Below are positions 25,526 to 33,827 of a DNA stretch of 35,588 bases, piece by piece (within the stretch, counting starts at the first letter, position 1; every line of letters starts with the position of its first letter). Position numbers and translations under genes: made by a program. Origin of the DNA: Candidatus Jingweiarchaeum tengchongense (lineage in GTDB: Archaea > Nanobdellota > Nanobdellia > Jingweiarchaeales > Jingweiarchaeaceae); NCBI GenBank assembly GCA_025920705.1, contig JAPDLJ010000010.1, positions 1-35,588 of the forward strand, in the 5' to 3' direction. The notes beneath the pieces are model-generated. The model was not told the DNA's origin and did no database searches. It saw only the letters and a program-made list of their open reading frames with translations.

Positions 25526-25996
25526 ATGATTAAGAAAGTGCTTGGCATCGAAGAAATGAAAGATGAGATATCAAAAATGAAAAAAGAAATTTCTGAGATT
25601 GCTGTTAATTTAAAAAATGCTTGGGATTGGTTTAAATTGACAGAAAAGAGACTTGAGAAAAACGAGAAGGAGATAGAGGAAATTAAGAAAATGGTTTTTG
25701 GAATATTTGAACGAATCAATCATATCTCAGTTTCGCTCAATTTAGAGGAAAAAGTAAGACCAAAAATAGGAACCGAAAATTTGGTCATTGAAATTTTAAA
25801 ACAGAACAATAGTTTTGATGAAAATACCGCAATTCCAACAACAAAAGTCCTAAGTTTTCTTCCGTTTAAGATGACAGAAAGAGGATTGAGGAAAAAACTC
25901 GAAAAGATGCAGATCGACGGATTAATTAGTAGTTTCAAACGAAAGAATATGAAGTATTGGTACTTGAAGAAACACAGTAATGGTACAACTACTTAA
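25526..25996 (+). CDS. Coiled-coil protein with C-terminal winged-helix-like domain
   Basis: 156 residues. Residues 8-70 form a charged heptad coiled coil (MKDEISKMKKEISEI onward). Residues 82-150 look like a winged helix: a helix with LVIEILKQN, then ERGLRKKLEKMQIDGLISS as recognition helix and wing, ending with MKYWYLKK. This is a plausible DNA-binding dimer, possibly a local regulator, but the call is structural only. It follows the pilin-like gene by 33 bp and overlaps the opposite-strand membrane protein by 8 bp at its 3' end. Confidence 0.65.
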   Translation: MIKKVLGIEEMKDEISKMKKEISEIAVNLKNAWDWFKLTEKRLEKNEKEIEEIKKMVFGIFERINHISVSLNLEEKVRPKIGTENLVIEILKQNNSFDENTAIPTTKVLSFLPFKMTERGLRKKLEKMQIDGLISSFKRKNMKYWYLKKHSNGTTT

Positions 25997-26468
25997 ATTT
26001 CTCCTTAATTTTCAGATTTGGTTTGATTTCTAAACTTCTAAATACTTTTTCTATTTTTTTATCATTAAATCCAGAACTTCTTAACAAATTAATAATCTCT
26101 TCTTTACTAAATCCTCTTCGTGCAAGATTTCTACCGAGACTTATAATTATTGTTTCCTCATCAAATTTATTCTTATTTTTTTCCTCTATCTTTATTGATA
26201 AAAAACCAAAAAGACTGATCAATATCCTAGAAAAAACAATAGAAATAAAACCACAGGAAAAGTAGATGAGGATTAATTTCTCTAGGCTGAAACTTTCAAT
26301 ATAAATTGAACTCAAAATTAAAATTGTGATAATAACAAACACGAATGCTTCCAAGATCAAGAGTAAGGCTCTTTTCAAAACCCCAAGTACTCTTGTTGTT
26401 AATATCTCTCCGATCAGCGCACCCATTATTAGTGAAAATGTTATGAAGATTTGGGAAAATATCTCCAT
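25989..26468 (-). CDS. Small polytopic membrane protein with helical C-terminal tail
   Basis: 159 residues, unrecognised. Three, possibly four, hydrophobic segments (about 5-25, 33-57 and 62-92) are followed by a cytoplasmic tail. The tail repeats a two-helix pattern, LARRGFSKEEIINLLRSSGF then NDKKIEKVFRSL, reminiscent of small UBA-like or DNA/RNA-binding bundles. The ATG follows the dtdA stop with no gap, so the two genes are co-transcribed. No function can be given. Confidence 0.65.
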   Translation of the reverse strand: MEIFSQIFITFSLIMGALIGEILTTRVLGVLKRALLLILEAFVFVIITILILSSIYIESFSLEKLILIYFSCGFISIVFSRILISLFGFLSIKIEEKNKNKFDEETIIISLGRNLARRGFSKEEIINLLRSSGFNDKKIEKVFRSLEIKPNLKIKEKFK

Positions 26469-27290
26469 CTAAACCCTCTCGTATTTGATTCCGACATTTT
26501 CTATCTTTTTGATGAGATGCGTCCTTTCATCACTTTTGAGACCCTTCCAGTCAATCAATGCAATCTCTGCAACTGGAAATGTCTTCTTAATCATCTGTTC
26601 TATCATACCTTCATCGATGTGTTGAACGTTATATCTAGGACATATATGTCCCATGGTATATTCATCCTCTGTTTCTATTCTCGAGAAGGTTGGCGCATAA
26701 TGCGGACCACCGAAACCAATCGCTACCTTACCTTTTTCTAAAATTTCACTTTCTTTTATTGTTTCGTCAATTACACTTGCTATTATTTCACAATTTACGA
26801 TGTTTTGCCATTCTTTTTCATCACTACCAACTTCAATGAAGAACATTGGTTTTTTTAATGAAGTTGGACCGTGGTGCGTGACTTCCAGACAAACATCTTT
26901 CTTAATACCAATTTTCCTTGTAGCTAAAATTAACTTCCTAAATGCTTTTTTTGCTAGGACAGAATGAAAAATTGAGAGTTCCTTTACTCTACCACCGTGT
27001 GACACGTCTTCCGACCAATTTCCAGTTGTGTGAATTGTCAAGCAAGACTTCTCACTTTCCGATTTGTGCCTTGATGCAAAGATATAAACATCTGGATTGA
27101 AGTATTTATCTAAATAATCAACATATATGATATCTTCAGCACAATTTAGGAGTATCGTATCCTTTTTTTTGTACACAGGCATATTATCAAATATTTCATC
27201 TGTGATCGAAAAACCAAATTTATTGATGAATAGATTGAAAATGTTCGTTCCAGCGATATCTTTCTGTGATGTAACAATACAAAACTTCAC
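26469..27290 (-). CDS. dtdA: D-aminoacyl-tRNA deacylase, archaeal/plant type
   Basis: 273 residues, full length. It hydrolyses D-amino acids, and toxic aldehyde adducts, from mischarged tRNA. Family signatures are clear: SRHKSESEKSCLTIHTTGN, CLEVTHHGPTS and GFGGPHYAPTFS, with conserved histidines for the zinc-type active site. This family (GEK1/DTD2) is restricted to archaea and plants, which supports the archaeal assignment. The stop abuts the ATG of the small membrane protein, with which it forms a two-gene unit. Confidence 0.97.
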   Translation of the reverse strand: MKFCIVTSQKDIAGTNIFNLFINKFGFSITDEIFDNMPVYKKKDTILLNCAEDIIYVDYLDKYFNPDVYIFASRHKSESEKSCLTIHTTGNWSEDVSHGGRVKELSIFHSVLAKKAFRKLILATRKIGIKKDVCLEVTHHGPTSLKKPMFFIEVGSDEKEWQNIVNCEIIASVIDETIKESEILEKGKVAIGFGGPHYAPTFSRIETEDEYTMGHICPRYNVQHIDEGMIEQMIKKTFPVAEIALIDWKGLKSDERTHLIKKIENVGIKYERV

Positions 27291-27302
27291 TTATAGCAAA
27301 AT

Positions 27303-27310
27303 GTTTTTAT
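27303..27310 (+). promoter_or_regulatory. TATA-like box for the interrupted tRNA
   Basis: GTTTTTAT lies 25-32 nt upstream of the tRNA 5' end, at the archaeal TATA position, in the 44-bp gap after the divergent dtdA start. Confidence 0.45.
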
Positions 27311-27334
27311 CCTTAATATTCTTTTTCCTATGAT

Positions 27335-27436
27335 AGCCCCGTGGTGTAGTGGCCAAGCATAGCTAAGCTTTCGCTCTATAAGGCTCTGGTCACTGGGAGA
27401 AACCAGTTGACGGCGGTTCGAATCCGCCCGGGGCTA
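27335..27436 (+). tRNA. Interrupted tRNA gene, tRNA-Glu(TTC)-like, probable intron
   Basis: The acceptor stem (AGCCCCG 27335-27341 with CGGGGCT 27429-27435, then A73), a Glu/Asp/His-type D arm (GTGTAGTGGCCAAGCAT), and the T arm (GGCGG, TTCGAAT, CCGCC) are all intact. The gene is 102 nt, about 28-30 longer than a mature tRNA, with the excess in the anticodon arm. CTTTCG (27368-27373) is the usual loop of tRNA-Glu(TTC). TTTC (27369-27372) can pair with GAAA (27399-27402), followed by a three-base CCA, like the central helix and one bulge of an archaeal bulge-helix-bulge splice site. However, no single splice gives me a clean five-pair anticodon stem. So the tRNA gene is secure, the intron likely, the identity tentative, and a pseudogene is possible. 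Confidence 0.65.
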
Positions 27437-27442
27437 GCAAAT

Positions 27443-27685
27443 ATGATAAGAAAAATATCAAAATTTTGGAAAGAACATGTAAATCTTAGGTTAGTTATCT
27501 GTTTCTTGCTTGCAATTTGGATTTGCTTTGGAATTCTAGTCTTAATGCCAAACTATCAGGACCAGGACATACTTTCACTTTCAATAGCTTTGTCCATCAT
27601 TTTAGGTTTTATATTCGGCTACCTGGTGTGGTCATTGACGATTACTAGGGATGTAATAATGGAGATGAAGTCAAAATATAAGTAG
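27443..27685 (+). CDS. Small two-helix membrane protein
   Basis: 80 residues from the ATG at 27443; the open frame runs further upstream but only into the tRNA. A basic N-terminus (MIRKISKFWKEHVNLR) is followed by two membrane helices, about 17-36 (LVICFLLAIWICFGILVLM) and 46-68 (ILSLSIALSIILGFIFGYL), then a charged tail. No family recognised. It starts seven bases after the tRNA and may share its transcript. Confidence 0.65.
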   Translation: MIRKISKFWKEHVNLRLVICFLLAIWICFGILVLMPNYQDQDILSLSIALSIILGFIFGYLVWSLTITRDVIMEMKSKYK

Positions 27686-27720
27686 AAACTACTGAATCAA
27701 AGTAATATTCGCCAAAAAAC

Positions 27721-27731
27721 ATTTAATAAAT
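27721..27731 (+). promoter_or_regulatory. Possible TATA box for the pilus operon
   Basis: ATTTAATAAAT lies 23-33 nt before the ATG of the secretion ATPase, within a 68-bp gap, consistent with a nearly leaderless mRNA. A second AT run at 27741-27748 is too close to the ATG to serve. Confidence 0.4.
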
Positions 27732-27753
27732 AACAATCATTTTTAAATAGAAT

Positions 27754-29271
27754 ATGTCAGAAATTTTACCAACAATACCAGAATTCGAAGAAATAACAAA
27801 GGTAGATGTGAGTTATCCACTCATACCACCATTTGCCAGTGCCCACATATTTTGGGATGATAAAGAGAAACAACTGGTGTATTATGTTATAGAACCAGAG
27901 TTAAGTGAGGATGAAAAACGCATTTTAATACTCGTGGCAAACACATTAATTGAAGCGCTTGAAGTTGAAATTTCAGCATTAGAAAAGAAAGAAGTTGAGG
28001 AGATAATAACAGAAGCCACGAACAGGATACTGAAGGAATATAATCTGAAACTCACTAGGGATACATTAAGTAAAATTATGTACTTCATTTTTAGGAATTC
28101 AGTTGGTTTCAACGAGATTGAACCACTTATGAGAGATCCCTACATTGAAGATATCACTTGCGATGGGGTTGGTATACCTATTTTTGTTGTACATAAAAAA
28201 TTTGGAAGTTTAAGAACGAATGTAATTTTTAATGAAGTAAAAAAATTACAAGATTTTGTCATAAAGATTGCACAAAGAACTGGCAGGTATGTGAGCTACG
28301 CAGAGCCACTTCTAGATGGAACACTTCCAGATGGTTCAAGGGTACAGGCAACATTTTCTAAAGACGTCACAACAAGGGGGCCGACGTTTACGATTAGAAA
28401 ATTTCCGGAAAAGCCATTTTCCATTACCAGTTTAATCAAGAGTAAAACAGCCAGCTCAGAAATACTAGCTTATATGTGGTTGGCGATCAAAAATAGGTGT
28501 AATATACTGGTTACTGGTGGTACTGGTGCTGGTAAAACCACATTTTTAAACGCAATATGTGTTTTCATACCAAGATCGGCAAAGGTAGTGAGTGTTGAAG
28601 ATACAAGGGAACTCACGCTTCCACACGAGAACTGGACACCAGCAGTCACTAGGACCGGATTTGGTCCACCAGATATGACTGGAAAAAAATACGGTGAAAT
28701 TAACCTTTTTGATCTATTAAAAGAGAGCTTCAGACAGCGACCAGACTATGTGATCGTTGGTGAGGTTCGTGGTGCCGAAGCCTTCGTGCTTTTCCAAGGA
28801 GCTGCTTCCGGCCACCCAAGTATGGGCACGATACATGCTGGAAGTGTGGAAGAGGTAGTTAAGAGGCTCCAAGGCCCACCCATAAATCTACCAAGCACTT
28901 TTCTTAAATTGCTTGATGTAGTAGTTGTGATGACTTTTGCAAAATCACTTGGGGAAAATGTGAGAAGGGTGAAAGAAGTTTCAGAAGTTGAGTTTGTTGA
29001 TCCAAGAACAAACGAAGTGATTGAAAAAAAAGTTTTTGTTTGGGACCCATCCACAGACACATTTAGATCATCGCCAGACTCTGTTGTTCTTAAAAAAATC
29101 AGCGAAAATACTGGAACCCCAATTGATAAATTGAGAGAGGAACTGGAGAAGACGAAAAAGATATTAGATTGGATGGTTAGTAAGAATATAGAAGATTATT
29201 CAGAAGTTGCAAAAATCATTGAAATGTATGAAAAATCACCAAATGAATTGTTTAAACTTATAGGTATGTAA
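27754..29271 (+). CDS. Type IV pilus/archaellum assembly ATPase (VirB11/TadA/ArlI-like)
   Basis: 505 residues. Walker A GGTGAGKTT at 255-263, Asp box SVEDTRELTLPHENW near 280-294, Walker B VIVGEVRG at 333-340 and His box MGTIHAGS follow an N-terminal domain containing GFNEIEPLMRDPYIEDITCDG, typical of archaeal secretion ATPases. Residues from about 440 on are a helical extension. It would energise pilus subunit assembly with the two platform proteins encoded just downstream. It is the first gene of a tightly packed locus (2-bp gap to the next gene). The presence of the FGPPDMTGKKYGEINLFDLLK segment points to the ArlI/TadA-like archaeal branch; I cannot decide between archaellum and pilus because no other arl genes are present. 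Confidence 0.95.
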   Translation: MSEILPTIPEFEEITKVDVSYPLIPPFASAHIFWDDKEKQLVYYVIEPELSEDEKRILILVANTLIEALEVEISALEKKEVEEIITEATNRILKEYNLKLTRDTLSKIMYFIFRNSVGFNEIEPLMRDPYIEDITCDGVGIPIFVVHKKFGSLRTNVIFNEVKKLQDFVIKIAQRTGRYVSYAEPLLDGTLPDGSRVQATFSKDVTTRGPTFTIRKFPEKPFSITSLIKSKTASSEILAYMWLAIKNRCNILVTGGTGAGKTTFLNAICVFIPRSAKVVSVEDTRELTLPHENWTPAVTRTGFGPPDMTGKKYGEINLFDLLKESFRQRPDYVIVGEVRGAEAFVLFQGAASGHPSMGTIHAGSVEEVVKRLQGPPINLPSTFLKLLDVVVVMTFAKSLGENVRRVKEVSEVEFVDPRTNEVIEKKVFVWDPSTDTFRSSPDSVVLKKISENTGTPIDKLREELEKTKKILDWMVSKNIEDYSEVAKIIEMYEKSPNELFKLIGM

Positions 29272-29273
29272 AT

Positions 29274-29579
29274 ATGGAAACAAACTTGAACTCAATATTT
29301 GAAAATTCAAAAGAGATAATGAAGAACATTGAAATACTCAAAACATTGGTTGTTGAAGAAGAGGCAATAAAGAATGACATGGACAAGACATACAAAGAAT
29401 ATGAAAGTGGAGAAATAAGTAAGGAAATCTATGAAGAGATAATCAGTTCTAAGTCAAAAGAGATAGCAAATTTAAAACAGAGACAGATAGATTTGCTTTA
29501 CAAAATCACAGAAGCATCGAGACAGATATATGAATTGACTTATTCTGAAATTAGAGAAATAAGTGAGAATATTGAGTAA
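29274..29579 (+). CDS. Small coiled-coil protein in the pilus operon
   Basis: 101 residues, acidic and all-helical (NIEILKTLVVEEEAIKNDMD; SKSKEIANLKQRQIDLLYKI), with no signal or membrane segment. It lies between the motor ATPase (2-bp gap) and the first platform protein (17-bp overlap), so it is translated with them. The N-terminal cytoplasmic part of the platform protein is also helical and charged, so this may be a cytoplasmic linker or adaptor between motor and platform. No family recognised. Confidence 0.75.
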   Translation: METNLNSIFENSKEIMKNIEILKTLVVEEEAIKNDMDKTYKEYESGEISKEIYEEIISSKSKEIANLKQRQIDLLYKITEASRQIYELTYSEIREISENIE

Positions 29580-30972
29580 GGAAAAGAAAAAATTTGATTT
29601 TGAAAAAATTAAATTAGATGAAGAAAAACTTACGAATTTGTATCAAAGAGCAAAAAACATAAAATTCTTGAGTCAAGAAGCCAGCATATATAAAGAGAAG
29701 CTGAATCTAGTTTTTGAACTACCAAAAAGAATAAGAAAGATGCTGGAGAAGGGCGAAGTTACTGATCGAGAATATGACTTATTGACAAAAACATATGAAT
29801 CTATCAGGGAATATGAAAAGATATTAAGAGAAGATTTACCAAAATACCTACAATGTCTTATGTCAATTGTGAATGATTCACTAGGCATATACTCTGAACT
29901 CACGAATGAGACCCTAGTCACAGAAAAAGCAAAATTGCTTTTTGAGCGGGTGTTTTTGAGGATCAGAGGCGTTAGGGAAAAGAAGAGCGTAGTGGAAGTA
30001 CCAGTAGAAAAAGAGATACCAATCATAAAGATGAAAAAGTTTAGTATGGCAGCAGTTAAACCAGAACAAAAAACACCAGAAAAAACCAGAAGATTTAAGT
30101 TTTCTAGGGAATTTGCGTTAGTACCCTATTACATGCTGTCTAATAGCTTGTTTGGTAGCATATACGATAGTTACACAGATAGTTTTACCCAATTTGAAAA
30201 TACGCTTAAAAAAGCAGATATAAAAATTCTAACAAGAACTTATGTGTCAGTGATGTTTTTTACTGCATGGCTCTCTTATGTCATCGTTGTTATACTACAT
30301 TTATTAATCAGACCAATATTTCCAAATCCAATGTTTTACACATTGTATTATTTAATCCCAATTATAACATTCCTAATCTTTTATCTCTATCCAAGTTACA
30401 GGGCAAAGGAGAGGGAGAGGAGTATAAATACAAATCTACCATTCGCAATTAATTATATGAGCGCAATAGCAGCAAGCGGTCTTTCCCCATACCACTTGTT
30501 TAGGATCATGTACGAATCTAAAGAATATGGGGAAATAAGGAGAGAGATGGGGCGAATCGTGGGAATTAGCGATGAACTTGGTTTGGACGTGGTTAGTTCA
30601 TTAAAAAATGTTGCATCCACAACCCCAAGCGAGAATCTATCAAAATTTCTTTTAGGTATTAGCTCTACAATTGAAACCGGTGGTGATCTAAGGAAATTTT
30701 TAGAAGTTGAGTCAGAGAAAGCCCTTTTTGAGTACGAGATAAGAAGAAAAAAATATCATGAGTTATTATCCACGTATGCAGATATATATGCCGCTGTTGC
30801 TGTTGCAGCCCCATTATTCTTAATTGCCACATTAACACTATTAAATGCACTTGGTGGCACGATAATGGGATTTTCAATCCAAAGTTTATTATTTTTAGGG
30901 ACCTACATTATCTTACCATTTTTAAACATCATCTTTATTTTTTTCGTTGAAATCACACAACCACAAATGTAG
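29563..30972 (+). CDS. Type II secretion F-domain platform protein (TadC/ArlJ-like), first copy
   Basis: 469 residues from a GTG at 29563 that overlaps the preceding gene by 17 bp; a TTG at 29572 is an alternative. Residues 1-210 are a charged helical cytoplasmic domain. Two helices lie at about 225-280, the T2SSF domain covers about 290-400 (NLPFAINYMSAIAASGLSP; ISSTIETGGDLRKFLEVE), and two more helices sit at the end. It forms the inner-membrane platform on which the ATPase assembles the filament. A similar but shorter paralogue follows 8 bp downstream, the TadB/TadC-like two-platform arrangement. Confidence 0.9.
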   Translation: MRILSKEKKKFDFEKIKLDEEKLTNLYQRAKNIKFLSQEASIYKEKLNLVFELPKRIRKMLEKGEVTDREYDLLTKTYESIREYEKILREDLPKYLQCLMSIVNDSLGIYSELTNETLVTEKAKLLFERVFLRIRGVREKKSVVEVPVEKEIPIIKMKKFSMAAVKPEQKTPEKTRRFKFSREFALVPYYMLSNSLFGSIYDSYTDSFTQFENTLKKADIKILTRTYVSVMFFTAWLSYVIVVILHLLIRPIFPNPMFYTLYYLIPIITFLIFYLYPSYRAKERERSINTNLPFAINYMSAIAASGLSPYHLFRIMYESKEYGEIRREMGRIVGISDELGLDVVSSLKNVASTTPSENLSKFLLGISSTIETGGDLRKFLEVESEKALFEYEIRRKKYHELLSTYADIYAAVAVAAPLFLIATLTLLNALGGTIMGFSIQSLLFLGTYIILPFLNIIFIFFVEITQPQM

Positions 30973-30980
30973 GTGAACAA

Positions 30981-31763
30981 ATGGAATTATATGAGATAGC
31001 AGTTGTATCAGCAGTGATATTAGCGGTGGGAATAGCAATTATCTTCTTCATGAAAATGATGAATCTATTACCAATAGTATTAATAATTTCAGCAATACCT
31101 ATTGCGCTATACTTATACTTAGATTACAGAAAAACAAAAGAAATCGAGAAGATGTTTCCATATTTCATCACGGATGTTACTGAAGTAGTTCGAGCAGGCA
31201 TGCCATTAACCCAGGCGATGAAATACCTATCTAAGAATGAGTACGGTGAACTATCAAAACACATCCGAAAGATATCAGCCAAGATTGATCTCGGTGTACC
31301 ATTGAGCAAGGCACTTACTTCTTTTGGTGAGGAAAGCAAAAGTAAAATCGTAAAAAGAGCAATTGCGACGATCATAAAAGTAGAAGAATACGGAGGGAAT
31401 CTCGTAAATGTTTTAAATAATGTGGTTGAATCGATTAGGATGATTGATAAATTGAAAAGCGAGAGAGAACTTTTAATCTATGGTTCCGTGACGCAATGTT
31501 ATGTAATATTTTTGATATTTTTGGGAATAATGGTTGCCATGTATAAATTTTTATTCCCAATGCTCTCGATGGGGGTTGGTTCAGCCGAAGCATTAATCGG
31601 CGTAGATTACACACAATTATTTACGAATCTTGCTCTAATCCAAGCATTGTTGAGCGGGATTGTGATCGGTAAAATAACAGAGGGAAAATTACTATCTGGT
31701 CTAAAACATTCCGTGGTTTTGGGTATTGTTTCATATGCTGTTGCATCGCTGTTGGCGATTTGA
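30981..31763 (+). CDS. Type II secretion F-domain platform protein (TadC/ArlJ-like), second copy
   Basis: 260 residues. Two N-terminal helices (about 3-45), the T2SSF domain at about 57-165 (MFPYFITDVTEVVRAGMPL; VEEYGGNLVNVLNNVVESI) and three or four C-terminal helices. It lacks the long cytoplasmic N-terminus of the first copy, so the two probably form a hetero-oligomer. An AGGTGA ribosome-binding site (30971-30976) overlaps the upstream stop codon region and supports the ATG at 30981. The next gene begins with no intervening base. Confidence 0.9.
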   Translation: MELYEIAVVSAVILAVGIAIIFFMKMMNLLPIVLIISAIPIALYLYLDYRKTKEIEKMFPYFITDVTEVVRAGMPLTQAMKYLSKNEYGELSKHIRKISAKIDLGVPLSKALTSFGEESKSKIVKRAIATIIKVEEYGGNLVNVLNNVVESIRMIDKLKSERELLIYGSVTQCYVIFLIFLGIMVAMYKFLFPMLSMGVGSAEALIGVDYTQLFTNLALIQALLSGIVIGKITEGKLLSGLKHSVVLGIVSYAVASLLAI

Positions 31764-32924
31764 ATGGGTGTGGTTGATATTATAATAGCTACTGCAATAT
31801 TTTCTTTCTTTTTTTTATATGCACTGTTCTTCATAAATTCAGTACAAGTTGAGTTCAGATCTCCAACCTCACTTGTGATAGATAATATTTTTGAAAACTT
31901 GAAGACGGAAGTTTTAAGGATTCCCATCAAAATAAAGAGTAACTATACATTAATTTGGGAAGTAGCAGAGATTGAACTTAAATGGATAGACAAGAATTCC
32001 ACAGTCGTTAAAATTGGTCAACAAGTTATTCCATCACAATTCTTGGAGGATGAATTGATTTTTCCACTTAACTCCAGTGATTTTGATATTAATATATACT
32101 TTGTGAATGGGACGAATAGAAGTAGAGCAAGCTATTCAACCGACTTATCTTTTTTAGAATTTTCACAATATTTTAAGATCAGCAATTCTTTTTATGATGC
32201 AAATTTGCAAAAAAATTGCACATTAAATAACATTTCCTCCTATGGATTTAATGTTTTTAGTGATGGTATAAACACAGATGAAACTATTACTGAAGAAGTA
32301 GTCGACAATGTGTCAGTAAAAATATCATGTACCAACATATCCTACAATTTTTTTTCTTACTCGCCAAAAATAAAAGTAATGACAAGAAAAAGCATCACGA
32401 TTGGCCTAAAACCGAATTTCACAAATTGGGAGACAGAGTCGTCAAGTAGTACAATAACAGGAGATTTGAACTTATTGGTCAAGAAAATTTTACTCTATAA
32501 CACATCATTGAGACTCTTATTCTTAGAATTTATGGATATCACCAATGTCACGATTCATCCAGAAACAGGGAAAATTTCATTGATTATAAATGAACCATCT
32601 AACTTTTCAATTTACGTGGTTAATTTCTCGAATGAGAACAGGAATTACTACAAGAATAGAGAACTTGACATTACCGTTGGTGCAATAGAGAAGAACATTG
32701 CACTTGTGAATGAAAGTATAACCAGTTTTATGTTAGAAGACTACAATCTATTAAAAAATAAGTTTGGATACAATTTTTTTGTCGAAGTTTTAATAGACGG
32801 CAACCTTGCCGGCATCAAGGGGACATACTTAAGTGAGGTCAAGAGATTAGGTGAAAGGAATATTTTTTATTACGATGATAAATATGACAAAAAATTAGCA
32901 CTGGTGAGGATTGGAATATGGTAA
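31764..32924 (+). CDS. Membrane-anchored, heavily sequon-bearing extracellular protein
   Basis: 386 residues. One N-terminal helix (about 4-24, VVDIIIATAIFSFFFLYAL) anchors a large beta-rich outside domain. I count about 15 N-x-S/T sequons (for example NSS, NGT, NRS, NCT, NVS, NFT, NES), far more than cytoplasmic neighbours have, so N-glycosylation is likely. It carries only two cysteines, in NCTL and SCTN. Position in the pilus operon, directly after the platform genes, suggests a minor pilin or tip/anchor protein. The N-terminus has no canonical class III cleavage site. Its last 7 bp overlap the next gene. Confidence 0.75.
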   Translation: MGVVDIIIATAIFSFFFLYALFFINSVQVEFRSPTSLVIDNIFENLKTEVLRIPIKIKSNYTLIWEVAEIELKWIDKNSTVVKIGQQVIPSQFLEDELIFPLNSSDFDINIYFVNGTNRSRASYSTDLSFLEFSQYFKISNSFYDANLQKNCTLNNISSYGFNVFSDGINTDETITEEVVDNVSVKISCTNISYNFFSYSPKIKVMTRKSITIGLKPNFTNWETESSSSTITGDLNLLVKKILLYNTSLRLLFLEFMDITNVTIHPETGKISLIINEPSNFSIYVVNFSNENRNYYKNRELDITVGAIEKNIALVNESITSFMLEDYNLLKNKFGYNFFVEVLIDGNLAGIKGTYLSEVKRLGERNIFYYDDKYDKKLALVRIGIW

Positions 32925-33301
32925 AAAAAGCTGTTTTGAAAACATTTGAAGCGATAGCCGCATCTACGATACTGATAATTTTAATCGTATTAATTAATAA
33001 TGCTTATTTAGCAAAAATAAGTGAAAAAGACCAACAAATCATCTTCTTTTTACAAGATGCATTGATAATCCTGGATGAGAATCAGAGCCTGAGGGATAAC
33101 GCGCTTCGTTTTAATAATACTGAGATAGAGGAAGATATAGAGAAACTAAGTAATTCAAGTTTGGACATTTATGTAATGATATGTAATATGACAAATTGTA
33201 TTGGCAACAGTATAGAAACAGCAAATGTTGTTACTTATGTAATAGCTGGAAACGATAGCTTTAATCCATTGGAAGTGAAGGTATATGCAAAGAAAAAGTG
33301 A
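32918..33301 (+). CDS. Minor pilin-like protein
   Basis: 127 residues. The N-terminus MVKKAVLKTFEAIAASTILIILIVL combines a basic head, a glutamate at the position of the pilin +5 residue (FEA) and a long hydrophobic helix, resembling type IV pilin-like proteins. A short exported domain with two cysteines (VMICNMTNCIG) and three sequons follows. It overlaps both neighbours (7 bp and 17 bp), so it is translated in the operon. Likely a minor structural subunit. Confidence 0.68.
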   Translation: MVKKAVLKTFEAIAASTILIILIVLINNAYLAKISEKDQQIIFFLQDALIILDENQSLRDNALRFNNTEIEEDIEKLSNSSLDIYVMICNMTNCIGNSIETANVVTYVIAGNDSFNPLEVKVYAKKK

Positions 33302-33785
33302 GTTTTGGTTAATTGGTGCAATTATATTTACAATAATATCTTTACTCACAACCTCTTTCCTCGCTTCTTCGTCATTTGAAAAGATTGACGACTATTTTTT
33401 GTATAATATCATCGAAGAATTTGGACGCTGCGTAAACATAGAAAATTGCACACTAAGAAATTTCACGGATTTTGTAAGATTTGTATGCTATGAAAGGTCT
33501 TACAACTTATCCCTCATCTATTTTTACTGTAATATAACTCACCTAGAAATTGGTAACTTTTACAATAGAGATATTAATGTCACTATAAACTCGGAGATTG
33601 GTTCAACGAATTTGATAATATTAGATAATCAAACAATTTTTTATGAACTCTCTGAGATTGGTAAATATTTGAATATATCATACCCAGCTGGGGAGATTCA
33701 TCTTACATGTAACAAGAAAACGATAGCAAGAGACATTTGTCTCTCATTTTTAAATACTTTAAAATGTTTTTCAGATATAAGTTAA
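33285..33785 (+). CDS. Minor pilin-like or anchored extracellular protein
   Basis: 166 residues. Short head (MQRKSEFWL), hydrophobic helix at about 8-29 (IGAIIFTIISLLTTSFLA), then an exported domain with seven or eight cysteines (GRCVNIENC, RFVCYE, FYCNIT, LTCNKK, DICLS, LKCF) and about seven N-glycosylation sequons. The cysteines probably form disulfides outside the cell. It overlaps the previous gene by 17 bp. The family is not recognised; the pilin-like call rests on topology and operon. Confidence 0.65.
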   Translation: MQRKSEFWLIGAIIFTIISLLTTSFLASSSFEKIDDYFLYNIIEEFGRCVNIENCTLRNFTDFVRFVCYERSYNLSLIYFYCNITHLEIGNFYNRDINVTINSEIGSTNLIILDNQTIFYELSEIGKYLNISYPAGEIHLTCNKKTIARDICLSFLNTLKCFSDIS

Positions 33786-33796
33786 ATTTAGAAAAA

Positions 33797-33805
33797 GTTT
33801 AAAAG
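33797..33805 (+). promoter_or_regulatory. TATA box of the pilin gene
   Basis: GTTTAAAAG lies 23-31 nt before the pilin ATG in the only gap over 40 bp inside the pilus locus. The spacing predicts a leaderless mRNA and lets the major pilin be made in excess over the assembly machinery. Confidence 0.55.
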
Positions 33806-33827
33806 TATACAAATTATTTGATAAATA

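Noticed and set aside
27374-27384. CTCTATA read as an anticodon loop with CTA (amber, pyrrolysine-type) anticodon
   Set aside because: Flanking bases do not form a five-pair stem around a seven-base loop, and tRNA-Pyl has a very different D arm.
27407-27442. Upstream start for the small membrane protein at 27407
   Set aside because: It would begin inside the tRNA T arm; the ATG at 27443 gives a sensible N-terminus just after the tRNA.
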